A stretch of 64,000 bases of DNA, taken from Salegentibacter maritimus. Lineage in GTDB: Bacteria; Bacteroidota; Bacteroidia; Flavobacteriales; Flavobacteriaceae. Below, piece after piece: positions 44,243 through 52,682 of the stretch. Below the pieces are notes generated by a model. It worked only from the letters and a program-made list of their open reading frames with translations. It did no database searches and was not told where the DNA came from. How positions within the stretch are numbered: the first letter of the stretch is position 1; each line of letters begins with the position of its first letter. The DNA lies in NCBI RefSeq assembly GCF_016236915.1, contig NZ_JAEHOK010000001.1, forward strand, positions 124,001-188,000, in the 5' to 3' direction. Made by a program: the position numbers and the translations under genes.

Positions 44243-45445
44243 ATGCAGCAACACTATATTTCTTCAAAAGAAAAATCACGTAGGGCAGCTCTTGCTGAAT
44301 ATGCAATCTTTAATTCGGGAGAAGATAAAGATTATGACCAGCTAACCTTTTTAGCAGCACAAATATGCCGGGTTCCAGTAGCAAAAATTAGTATTATTGG
44401 TAAAAACAAGATTTGGTACAAATCTATTTATGGCGCTCAGCAAGACAGGATATCCAGAGAAAATACTTTTTGTGAGCATACCATTTGGGCCGAGAAAAAA
44501 ATCTTAATAATTAATAGCAAAGAGCAACCCATAATTTTTGAAAAAGCCAAAGCGATTTACTCACAGGAATACCATTTCTATGCCGGTGTGCCTTTACTGA
44601 GCGAGAATAGCCACGCAATAGCTGTATTTTGCATTTTTGACACAGAAATTAGAAGTTTAGATCAGGTACAAAAAAAATCATTACTGGCTTTAGCTAACCA
44701 GTGTATGAATCTTTTTGAGAGTAGAAAGCAAAAAACAAAACTGCAACATATTCAGCGCAAATTAAAACAGAAATATAAAGAACTTGAAAAATTTGCCAGT
44801 CTGGTTTCCCATGATATCAAATCACCCTTAGCCAATATTATTTCTTTAACAGAATTACTAAAGGAAGAAAACAAAAAAAATCTAGATGAGCAAAGCAAAC
44901 AGTATCTTGATTTTCTGGTAGAATCTTCTTATTCGCTTCGCAATTATGTAGACGGAATTTTAAAATTTTACCGTAGCGATCATATTTTGGAAAAAGATTT
45001 TGAAGACGTACACCTTCCCGGTCTACTTAAAAAAATTACTGATTTATACAGCTGGGACGAAAAGGTAGAATTTACATACCCAGATAGCGAACTTTTAAAA
45101 AATGTGAATAAGGCCGCACTTACCCAGGTTTTCATGAACCTTATAAACAATGCTTTAAAATACAACAGTAAAACTATTAGAAAAGTAGATATTGGTTTTG
45201 AAACCACAGACACTCACTATTGTTTTTCAGTAAGTGATAATGGCAATGGAATAGAAAAAGAAAATTTTAAAAAGATCTTTAAACTCTTTACTACATTAGA
45301 TGTAAAAGATAGGGATGGTAATCCCGGTAGCGGAATTGGTCTTGCTACTGTAAAAAAGCATATAGAGCAAATGCAAGGCAATATAGATGTTATTTCTAAA
45401 AAAGGTAAAGGCAGTACTTTTAAATTCAAGATTAAACGCCCTTAG
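44243..45445 (+). CDS. GAF-domain histidine kinase (second of tandem pair)
   Basis: At 400 residues it matches its upstream neighbour in length and order: a GAF domain (FLAAQICRVPVAKISIIGKNKIWYKS, NTFCEHTIW, FYAGVPLLSE), a coiled linker, FASLVSHDIKSPLAN (His190), NLINNALKYNSK, DNGNGIEKE and GSGIGLATVKKH. The GAF part is the more diverged half: the middle strands and loop have changed most. The pair looks like an old tandem duplication. A 12-bp palindrome (AGGTTATAACCT) lies just before the ATG at 44222-44233. Confidence 0.92.
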   Translation: MQQHYISSKEKSRRAALAEYAIFNSGEDKDYDQLTFLAAQICRVPVAKISIIGKNKIWYKSIYGAQQDRISRENTFCEHTIWAEKKILIINSKEQPIIFEKAKAIYSQEYHFYAGVPLLSENSHAIAVFCIFDTEIRSLDQVQKKSLLALANQCMNLFESRKQKTKLQHIQRKLKQKYKELEKFASLVSHDIKSPLANIISLTELLKEENKKNLDEQSKQYLDFLVESSYSLRNYVDGILKFYRSDHILEKDFEDVHLPGLLKKITDLYSWDEKVEFTYPDSELLKNVNKAALTQVFMNLINNALKYNSKTIRKVDIGFETTDTHYCFSVSDNGNGIEKENFKKIFKLFTTLDVKDRDGNPGSGIGLATVKKHIEQMQGNIDVISKKGKGSTFKFKIKRP

Positions 45446-45488
45446 CTTAAATTCCATTTCCTATATTTGAAAAACTTTTTAAAACCTT

Positions 45489-47411
45489 ATGGAATTTAAA
45501 CAGCCGGAACTTCTTTACGCACTGTTTTTGCTACTTATCCCGTTGGCTGTTCATCTATTTCAATTACGTCAATTTCAAAAAGAAGATTTTACAAATGTAA
45601 AATTCCTGAAAAAAGTTATTCGTCAAACCAGAAAAAGCTCACGATTAAAGAAATGGCTGGTATTAACTTGCAGAACATTGTTGCTAACTTTCTTAATTTT
45701 AGCGTTTGCCCAGCCTTATCTTCCTGCTAAAAACCCAAAAACAGGTTCAAGGGAAAAAGTAATTTTCCTGGATAATTCTTACAGTATGCAGGCCGGCGGT
45801 AAAGACGGTGAACTCTTTACAGCAGCTATTCGGGATTTAATAAAGAATCTTCCAGAAGAGCAAGAGCTAAACCTTTTTACCCATAATGAAGAATTTAAAA
45901 ATCTTACTTCATCAAATTTAACTTCTACGCTTCAAAACCTGGAATTCACCCAAAAGCCTTTAGACTTTAATACTCTTAAACTAAAAGCATCGCAATTATT
46001 TAAAGATTCTATACGCGAAAAAGATTTTATTTTTATCTCAGACTTTCAAAAAAACCTTGGAATAAATAAATCTTTAGATACAAGCTACACTTATCACTTT
46101 ATACCTGTATTTCCAGAAAGCACAGAAAATATTAGTATAGACTCTATGTACATTAAGCATCGGGAAGTGAATGAAATTGATTTTCGGGTATTGTTAAGCA
46201 GCACCGGTAATTTCAATAGCCCCCAAAGTGTTACCCTTTTTAGTGGTGAGGATCTTTTGGCAAAAACTTCGGTAAACTTTAAGAAGGCTGACACTGCAAC
46301 CGCAAACTTTAAAGTTAATCAGGTTGAAATCCCTAATGGTGTTATTAAAATTGAAGATGCTTCTTTGGATTATGACAATAGCTTATTTTTTAGCCTGAAT
46401 AAGCCTAAGCCTCCTAAAGTGGTGATTATTACTAAAAATGCCGAAGCAACTTTCTTGAGGCGTATTCTTAGTGGGCCGGAGTTTATTACTGAAATATTTA
46501 AAAAAGATCAGCTTGATTTTAATAAACTAAACACTGCCGATCTTATAATCTTGAATGAACTTGAATCTATTTCAGGGCCGTTACAAACAAACTTAACCAA
46601 CCTACATGGTAATGCGGTCCCACTGGTAGTTATTCCATCAACTAATAGTAATCTTAATTCTTATAATAGCTTTCTTAATAGGTTGAATGCTCCCCAATAT
46701 TCTGAAGTAAAAACAAGAGAAGCCCTAATCACCGAATTGGCTTTTGACCATCCGTTACTTCAGGGGGTATTCCAGGAAAAAGTTGAGAATTTTGATTATC
46801 CTAAGGTGCAAACGTATCATAAAATACAAAATGGAAATAAAATTATTTCTTTTCAGGATAATTCGGGTTTTTTAGTAGAAGAAAACGGAGTTTTTCTATT
46901 TGCAGCAGCCCTTAATGAGAAAAATTCCAATTTCAGAAATTCACCTTTAATAGTTCCTGTAATTTACAATATAGGGCTCAAAGCTTTTAAAAGTCCAAAT
47001 TTATACTACGAAACGGGTAAAAATGAAAAAATTAGAATTCCAATCGATGCCCAAAAAGATAAGGTTGTTCGTGTTATTTCAGAAAACATAGATTTTATAC
47101 CTAAGCAAAGATCTCTTGGTAACACGGTAGTTATAAGTACAGATTTACTGGAAGTCCCATCCGGGAATTATACCGTAGAATACAATAAAAATCCAAAAGC
47201 TTACCTTAGCTTTAATGCCCCCAGAAACGAAAGTGATTTGGAGTATTTTCTCCCCGAAAATGCAAAAAACATACATATTTACCAGGATATAAACACTTAT
47301 TTTAATGAGCTAAAACTAGCCAGCCAAAGCAATGAGCTTTGGAAAAGCTTTGTTATTTTTGCATTGATATTTTTAATCATAGAGATGCTACTTTTAAAAT
47401 ATCTAAAATAA
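45489..47411 (+). CDS. BatA-domain membrane protein with VWA-like domain
   Basis: The 640-residue protein begins with the aerotolerance-regulator N-terminal domain: FKQPELLYALFLLLIPLAVHLFQLRQFQ, KSSRLKKWLVLTCRTLLLTFLILAFAQPYLP (two TM helices). A VWA-like segment follows with MIDAS residues (VIFLDNSYSMQ). A long periplasmic-facing or cytoplasmic region comes next and a final TM helix (SFVIFALIFLIIEMLLL). The family is widespread in Bacteroidota beside pyrC. TATATTTG at 45472-45479, close to the start, is its likely -7 box. Confidence 0.88.
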   Translation: MEFKQPELLYALFLLLIPLAVHLFQLRQFQKEDFTNVKFLKKVIRQTRKSSRLKKWLVLTCRTLLLTFLILAFAQPYLPAKNPKTGSREKVIFLDNSYSMQAGGKDGELFTAAIRDLIKNLPEEQELNLFTHNEEFKNLTSSNLTSTLQNLEFTQKPLDFNTLKLKASQLFKDSIREKDFIFISDFQKNLGINKSLDTSYTYHFIPVFPESTENISIDSMYIKHREVNEIDFRVLLSSTGNFNSPQSVTLFSGEDLLAKTSVNFKKADTATANFKVNQVEIPNGVIKIEDASLDYDNSLFFSLNKPKPPKVVIITKNAEATFLRRILSGPEFITEIFKKDQLDFNKLNTADLIILNELESISGPLQTNLTNLHGNAVPLVVIPSTNSNLNSYNSFLNRLNAPQYSEVKTREALITELAFDHPLLQGVFQEKVENFDYPKVQTYHKIQNGNKIISFQDNSGFLVEENGVFLFAAALNEKNSNFRNSPLIVPVIYNIGLKAFKSPNLYYETGKNEKIRIPIDAQKDKVVRVISENIDFIPKQRSLGNTVVISTDLLEVPSGNYTVEYNKNPKAYLSFNAPRNESDLEYFLPENAKNIHIYQDINTYFNELKLASQSNELWKSFVIFALIFLIIEMLLLKYLK

Positions 47412-47500
47412 CCAGTGCGGTAATAGACTTTAAAACTATACAGGAATTAGGTTATAAGCCCGTAATAAAATTCCCGATTTGGGATTAAATTTATAAAGAA

Positions 47501-48751
47501 ATGAGACTACTATTAAAATCGGCCACTATCATCGATAAGCAATCGGTTTACCACAATAAAAAACAAGACATTTTAATTGAAAACGGAATAATTAAAGAGA
47601 TTGCAGAAGAGATTTCCACCACGGTCGATAAGCTAATAGACAAAAAGAATCTTCATGTTTCCAGAGGATGGTTTGATAGTAGTGTTAGCTTTGGGGAACC
47701 CGGTTTTGAAGAAAGGGAAACCATAGCAAACGGATTAGACACTGCTGCTAAAAGTGGTTTTAGCAGTATTGCTTTAAACCCCAATACTGCTCCGGTTATT
47801 GATAATAACGGGGCAATAACATCGGTTAAATCCAAGGCGGCCCATCACCCGGTTAAGCTATTTCCTATAGGTGCGCTTAGCCTAAAAGGAGAAGGTGTGG
47901 ATCTTGCCGAGCTCTATGATATGAAACAAGGCGGTGCAGTAGCATTTGGCGATTATAAAAGCCCCATTAAAAACCCAAATTTACTTAAGATAGCACTTCA
48001 ATATGCACAAAATTTTGATGCGCTTGTACAATCCTTCCCTCAAGAAAATCGCATTGCGGGAAAAGGAATGGTAAATGAAGGACAAAGTAGTACTTCGTTA
48101 GGGTTAAAGGGAATTCCTAATTTAGCAGAAGAGCTGCAAATTACTCGAGATCTTTATTTATTGGAGTATACCGGTGGTAAAATACATATCCCGACTATTT
48201 CAACAAAAAAATCTGTAGCACTCATTAGGGAGGCCAAAAACAAAGGTTTGGACGTTAGCTGTAGTGTTGCCGTTCATAACCTTATTTTCACCGATGAACT
48301 CCTACAGGATTTTGACACCAATACCAAGGTTTTACCACCCCTAAGAATAAAAGAAGATACTGAAGCTTTAATTGCAGGTGTAAAAGATGGCACTATAGAT
48401 ATGGTTACCAGTGACCACAACCCTATCGACTCTGAAAACAAAAAAGTAGAATTTGACAATGCACTATATGGCACTATTGGCCTGGAATCTGCATTTGGTG
48501 CCCTAAATACTTTGTTTTCTACTGAAGAAGTGATTGAAATCTTAACTAAAGGAAAACAACGTTTTGGTTTAAAAGATGTAGCAATAGAAGAAGGAAATGT
48601 TGCCGATTTAACATTGTTTGATCCAGACAAGCAATATAAATTTACTGAAGCTCATATTTTTTCAACCTCGCAAAACAGTATATTTAAATCTTATTCGCTT
48701 AAAGGTAAAGCCTTTGGTATAATTACTAAAACGGGAGATTTCGGTTTATAA
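47501..48751 (+). CDS. Dihydroorotase-like protein lacking metal ligands
   Basis: The 416-residue protein has the full dihydroorotase fold pattern (RGWFDSSVSFGEPGFEERETI, SGFSSIALNPNTAPVID, FPIGALSLKGEG, TSDHNPIDSENKKVEFDNA). But the zinc motif DxHxH reads D-S-S-V-S (residues 59-63). The later HVST-type histidine is Thr (HIPTIST), and the usual HH pair reads HN (AVHNLIFTDE). Active dihydroorotase makes dihydroorotate for pyrimidines. This one is probably non-catalytic, like the pseudo-DHO that supports aspartate transcarbamoylase in some bacteria. Confidence 0.85.
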   Translation: MRLLLKSATIIDKQSVYHNKKQDILIENGIIKEIAEEISTTVDKLIDKKNLHVSRGWFDSSVSFGEPGFEERETIANGLDTAAKSGFSSIALNPNTAPVIDNNGAITSVKSKAAHHPVKLFPIGALSLKGEGVDLAELYDMKQGGAVAFGDYKSPIKNPNLLKIALQYAQNFDALVQSFPQENRIAGKGMVNEGQSSTSLGLKGIPNLAEELQITRDLYLLEYTGGKIHIPTISTKKSVALIREAKNKGLDVSCSVAVHNLIFTDELLQDFDTNTKVLPPLRIKEDTEALIAGVKDGTIDMVTSDHNPIDSENKKVEFDNALYGTIGLESAFGALNTLFSTEEVIEILTKGKQRFGLKDVAIEEGNVADLTLFDPDKQYKFTEAHIFSTSQNSIFKSYSLKGKAFGIITKTGDFGL

Positions 48752-48794
48752 TTCCGGGCTAAATTTAATATCTTTGTTTTACAAATTAATAGTT

Positions 48795-49121
48795 ATGAAA
48801 ACAGTGGTCGAAGAAGGAAAAACGGCGGCTATAGTGGCCTATGTTACAATTATTGGTACAATAATAGCCTATTTCATGAATAATGACCATAAAAACCCTT
48901 TTGCTTCATTTCACATAAGGCAGGCCTTTGGTATCCATATTACTTTTTACGTGCTGGGAGTTTTGGTTGGTTTATTTGACAGCTGGCTAATTACATCGGC
49001 CTTTTATGTTTTTATTGCCGTTTTGGGTATTTATGGGCTGGTAATGGCAATACAGGGCGAACAAAAGGAAGTACCAATTCTTGGTACTTATTTTCAAAAA
49101 TGGTTTAGTACAATACAATAA
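48795..49121 (+). CDS. Small integral membrane protein (DUF4870-like)
   Basis: From the ATG at 48795 the protein is 108 residues with three hydrophobic helices (AAIVAYVTIIGTIIAYFMN, FGIHITFYVLGVLVGLF, AFYVFIAVLGIYGLVMAI). The segment NPFASFHIRQAFGIH is the kind of conserved FHxRQ motif seen in DUF4870/TIC20-like membrane proteins. Function unknown. TATCTTTG at 48769-48776 looks like its -7 box and rules out the longer start at 48774. The next gene starts immediately after its stop. Confidence 0.72.
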   Translation: MKTVVEEGKTAAIVAYVTIIGTIIAYFMNNDHKNPFASFHIRQAFGIHITFYVLGVLVGLFDSWLITSAFYVFIAVLGIYGLVMAIQGEQKEVPILGTYFQKWFSTIQ

Positions 49122-49781
49122 ATGAATACCAAAGAACTTTCCCTTCAACATCTTATTAGAAAACCTAAAATAGCTTCAGAAAATCCACCATTGCTTTTAA
49201 TGTTGCATGGATATGGAAGCGATGAAAAAGATCTCTTTTCTTTTGCTGAAGAATTACCCGATGAATTATTTGTGGTTTCAGTAAAAGCGCCTTACGCAAT
49301 GCAGCCTTATGGAAACGCATGGTATGCGATTCACTGGGATAACCAGGAAGGTAAATTTAGCGATGATGAACAAGCCAAAGAATCTCGTGAGAAAATAGTT
49401 GATTTTATTGATGAAGCTGTTGAAGCCTACCAGTTAGATGCTAAAAATGTGACACTTTTAGGCTTTAGCCAGGGTAGCATTTTAAGCTATGCCGTAGCAC
49501 TCTCCTACCCCAATAAGGTTAAAAATATAGTTGCGTTAAGCGGTTATATTAACGAAGGAATACTAAAACCGGGGTTCGAGAAAAACGATTTTTCTAACCT
49601 GGCGTTTTATTGTTCTCACGGTTCGGTAGATCAGGTTATACCTGTAGAATGGGCCCGTAAAACCAAGCCTGTTTTAGACACGCTTAATATTGAAAACAGC
49701 TATTCAGAATTTCCGGTGGGTCACGGAGTAGCCCCGCAAAATTTCTTTGAATTACGGGAATGGCTTAAAAAGAGAATCTAA
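49122..49781 (+). CDS. Phospholipase/carboxylesterase family alpha/beta hydrolase
   Basis: The 219-residue enzyme has the oxyanion-hole start LLLMLHGYGSDEKDLF, nucleophile GFSQGSILSYAVA (Ser about residue 125), acid in GSVDQVIPV and His in PVGHGVAP. This is the Abhydrolase_2 (carboxylesterase) pattern of cytoplasmic esterases. The substrate is unknown. It directly abuts the membrane protein gene upstream and overlaps the convergent gene downstream by 4 bp. Confidence 0.9.
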   Translation: MNTKELSLQHLIRKPKIASENPPLLLMLHGYGSDEKDLFSFAEELPDELFVVSVKAPYAMQPYGNAWYAIHWDNQEGKFSDDEQAKESREKIVDFIDEAVEAYQLDAKNVTLLGFSQGSILSYAVALSYPNKVKNIVALSGYINEGILKPGFEKNDFSNLAFYCSHGSVDQVIPVEWARKTKPVLDTLNIENSYSEFPVGHGVAPQNFFELREWLKKRI

Positions 49782-50275
49782 TTTACAGGGTATAAAAACG
49801 ATTTTTCTGCAGTAAGGTTTAATTTTCCTTTTTCATCTACCTCGTAGGTAAAAAACACCTCGCCCCAATACTTTCCATCGGTAAAGTCGGCGATGATCCA
49901 TTTATGGTTTAAAATCTTGATTTTGTTGATACGCATACTGCCTTCCATCCCGGCAAAAGGAACAAAAGCATTATCATTATCTACCTTATTTTGGCTTATC
50001 AGTTCATTCTCTATAGTTTCGGCAATAGTTGCTGCCTCTATTCCCCTGTTTTCAAAATAGCTCATCGCATCTTCATTATCGAGCAAAGAAAAATAAGCTG
50101 TTCCTTCGTTTTCTTCAGCTAAAGAATCATTTTCAAACTCAAGCCGCTCCACCTCGCTTTTCAATTCCTTAATAGTTTCATCTCTAGAATCCAGTATTTT
50201 TTTATCGTTCACATAGATAAAAATGGTAAACAAAAGAGAAAAAATAAAAAGATAGAGTACTAAATTTTTGCGCAT
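49778..50275 (-). CDS. Membrane-anchored protein of unknown function
   Basis: From the ATG at 50275 the protein is 165 residues: one N-terminal TM helix (NLVLYLFIFSLLFTIFIYV), a coiled coil (about 30-58, SRDETIKELKSEVERLEFENDSLAEEN) and a compact C-terminal domain (KIKILNHKWIIADFTDGKYWGEVFFTYEV). No family is certain; flavobacterial relatives are sometimes labelled 'hydrolase' without support. The start lies 1 bp after the MBL gene ends, so the two form one transcript. Confidence 0.7.
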   Translation of the reverse strand: MRKNLVLYLFIFSLLFTIFIYVNDKKILDSRDETIKELKSEVERLEFENDSLAEENEGTAYFSLLDNEDAMSYFENRGIEAATIAETIENELISQNKVDNDNAFVPFAGMEGSMRINKIKILNHKWIIADFTDGKYWGEVFFTYEVDEKGKLNLTAEKSFLYPVN

Positions 50276-50276
50276 A

Positions 50277-51038
50277 TTAAAGAGTGATTTCAAGATTATC
50301 GTAAGCTAAAAAAACATTTTCAGGAAGCTTTTCCTGTACTTGGTCATGAAAGCCAAGTAAATGGCTTATATGTGTTAAGTAAGCTCGTTCTGGCTTAACC
50401 CGATCAATAAAAGCCAGAGCTTCTTCCAGGTTTAGATGAGAATGATGTGGTTCTATTCGTAAAGCCGTAACTACTAATACTTTTACACCATCCAGTTTTT
50501 GAATTTCTTTTTCTTCAATAGATTTTAGATCTGTGAGATAAGCAAAATCTTTAAGTCTAAAACCATAAACCTGCAAACGATTATGTTTATAATCTATTGG
50601 AATAATTTTTAAATCATTAAAGAAAAAAGGTTTGTTTTCAATTTCATTTTCAATTACACCTGGAGCACCGGGGTACTTATTGGTAGAAGTAAAAATATAT
50701 TCAAAGCGTTTTCTCAGTGAATTTAATACACGTTTATGGGCAAAAACCGGAATATCTCCCTGCCTAAAAAAGAAAGGCCTAATATCATCTAAACCGGCAG
50801 TATGGTCGTTATGCTCATGGGTATATAATATGGCATCTAGTTTTTCTATAGGGTTTGCCAACATTTGCATCCTAAAATCGGGGCCACAATCTATAAGTAT
50901 ATTATTGCCCTCCCACTTAACTAAAACCGATACACGTAAGCGTTTGTCTTTAGGGTTCTTACTAAGACATACCGGATGCTTACTACCAATTATTGGGATT
51001 CCCTGAGAGGTGCCAGTGCCTAAAAAAATTACTTCCAA
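50277..51038 (-). CDS. MBL-fold metallo-hydrolase (PhnP/RNase Z-like)
   Basis: The 253-residue protein starts MEVIFLGTGTSQGIPIIG and carries the metal motif THEHNDHTAGLDDIRPF. LIDCGPDFRMQML and a C-terminal EPHHSHLNLEEALAF/AYLTHISHLLGFHD follow. This form is like PhnP, which hydrolyses cyclic ribose phosphates, and other small phosphodiesterases. The exact substrate cannot be read. It is divergent from the large orphan gene, whose upstream region overlaps the start of this one. Confidence 0.88.
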   Translation of the reverse strand: MEVIFLGTGTSQGIPIIGSKHPVCLSKNPKDKRLRVSVLVKWEGNNILIDCGPDFRMQMLANPIEKLDAILYTHEHNDHTAGLDDIRPFFFRQGDIPVFAHKRVLNSLRKRFEYIFTSTNKYPGAPGVIENEIENKPFFFNDLKIIPIDYKHNRLQVYGFRLKDFAYLTDLKSIEEKEIQKLDGVKVLVVTALRIEPHHSHLNLEEALAFIDRVKPERAYLTHISHLLGFHDQVQEKLPENVFLAYDNLEITL

Positions 51039-51144
51039 GAATTACATGTTTTGCTGCAAAAGTAAAGATTATTTTTTTCTATACCCTACTGTTTTTAGTA
51101 CCTTTGGTATACACAAAAAAGAAATCACACTTAAAGAAGAAATT

Positions 51145-52605
51145 ATGCCAATTACAATAATGGGCGATAAGGAATTTGAAAATGTTCCCTCTATAAAAAG
51201 TAAAGCGCTACGCATTAATTTAAATGAAAACATCTACGGAACTTTTTCTGAAATTGGTGCCGGGCAGGAAACTGTGAGAAATTTTTTCAGGGCAGGTGGT
51301 GCTTCGGGTACTATTGCGAAAGCCATGAGCGCTTATGATAAAGATTTTAGTGATGCAATTTATGGAGTTGAAAACGATCGAAGATATGTAACTGAAGCCC
51401 GATTAAAAAAAATGCTTTCTCACGAAATTGGCTTAATAGAACAGCGAATTTCCCGTGAAAAACATCCTAATAAACTATTCTTTAGCTATGCCAACACCGT
51501 GGCGACCATAGACTTTGCCAAAAAATATAAAGGCCATGGTTGGGTAGGAATTAAATATCAGGTAAGGCCTGAAGAAGATTATAATGAAATTAGTTTACAC
51601 GTAAGATTTCACGAAAATGATGCAAGACATCAGCAAAATACCTTAGGTATATTGGGCGTGAATCTTATATATGGTGCTTATTACAAATATGATAATCCAA
51701 AAAAATTATTACGCTACTTATACGATCATATAGACAAAGATCAAATAGAAATTGATACTATAAATTTTAGTGGCCCCAGGTTTGAAGGGGTAGACAACCG
51801 CTTAATGAGCCTACAATTAGTAAAAAACGGGATGACAGATGCCGTTATGTTTGCTCCCGATGGGAATAACGTACTTCCGGCCAAAATTTTATACAAAAAA
51901 AATATCCTGGCATTTCGCGGAAGTTTTAGACCCGTAACCAAGGTTAATATGGATATGTATGAGCGTTCGCTCGAGCTATTTTTAAAGGAAAGTAAGGTTG
52001 AAAAAGAAAACACCGAAGTTATTTTTGAAATCACACTTTCTAACTTAAGGGCTGAGGGTGAAATAGATGAACGTGATTTTATGGACAGGGCAGAGCTTTT
52101 ATGCTCCCTGGGACAAACCGTAATGATATCTAACTTCCAGGAATACTATCGTGTAGTTGAATATTTCTCAAGATATTCAAAACAACGAATGGGATTAAGT
52201 ATGGGAGTAAATAACCTTATTGATGTATTTGATGAAAAGTATTACAGGCACTTAAGTGGTGGGATCCTGGAAGCTTTTGGAAAATTATTCTTTAAAGACC
52301 TTAAGGTTTACCTCTACCCTCTTAAAGATCCTGAAACAGGCGAAATTACTACCAGTGACAACCTAAAAGTTCACCCAAGAATGAAGGAATTATATAAATT
52401 CTTTAAATACAATGGCAGGGTTGAGGATATTAAAAATTACAATCCTGAAATCCTTGACATTTACTCCAGGGAAGTATTACAAATGATTAATGAAGGTAAA
52501 GAAGGTTGGGAAGATATGTTGCCTGAAAAAACCACAAAGATGATTAAAGAGCACAATCTTTTTCATTATAAAGAGAGCAAGAAAAAGGCAAAAACTGAAG
52601 CCTAA
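51145..52605 (+). CDS. Large conserved protein of unknown function (486 residues)
   Basis: The product starts MPITIMGDKEFENVPSIKSK. It contains FFRAGGASGTIAKAMSAYDKDFSDAIYG, HEIGLIEQRISREKHPNKLFFSYANTVATID, RFHENDARHQQNTLGILGVNLIYGAYY and AVMFAPDGNNVLPAKILYKKNILAFRGSFRP. There are no TM helices. I recall relatives in Bacteroidota labelled TonB receptor or nucleotide adenylyltransferase, neither supported by this sequence. I chose the ATG at 51145: TACCTTTG at 51099-51106 is a good -7 box, and the longer frame from 51010 overlaps the divergent gene. A strong terminator follows. Confidence 0.85.
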   Translation: MPITIMGDKEFENVPSIKSKALRINLNENIYGTFSEIGAGQETVRNFFRAGGASGTIAKAMSAYDKDFSDAIYGVENDRRYVTEARLKKMLSHEIGLIEQRISREKHPNKLFFSYANTVATIDFAKKYKGHGWVGIKYQVRPEEDYNEISLHVRFHENDARHQQNTLGILGVNLIYGAYYKYDNPKKLLRYLYDHIDKDQIEIDTINFSGPRFEGVDNRLMSLQLVKNGMTDAVMFAPDGNNVLPAKILYKKNILAFRGSFRPVTKVNMDMYERSLELFLKESKVEKENTEVIFEITLSNLRAEGEIDERDFMDRAELLCSLGQTVMISNFQEYYRVVEYFSRYSKQRMGLSMGVNNLIDVFDEKYYRHLSGGILEAFGKLFFKDLKVYLYPLKDPETGEITTSDNLKVHPRMKELYKFFKYNGRVEDIKNYNPEILDIYSREVLQMINEGKEGWEDMLPEKTTKMIKEHNLFHYKESKKKAKTEA

Positions 52606-52626
52606 AAAGTTAAACATTAAGCATAA

Positions 52627-52663
52627 AAAAATCCGGATGATTATATAAATTATCCGGATTTTT
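52627..52663. terminator. Bidirectional terminator
   Basis: AAAAATCCGGAT (52627-52638) pairs with ATCCGGATTTTT (52652-52663), between the orphan gene and the convergent murA. Confidence 0.92.
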
Positions 52664-52682
52664 TATTTCAGCTTTGAAAGCT

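Noticed and set aside
51010-51144. Longer start for the 486-residue orphan
   Set aside because: It would overlap the start of the divergent MBL gene and run through a TACCTTTG promoter box; the conserved part begins at 51145.
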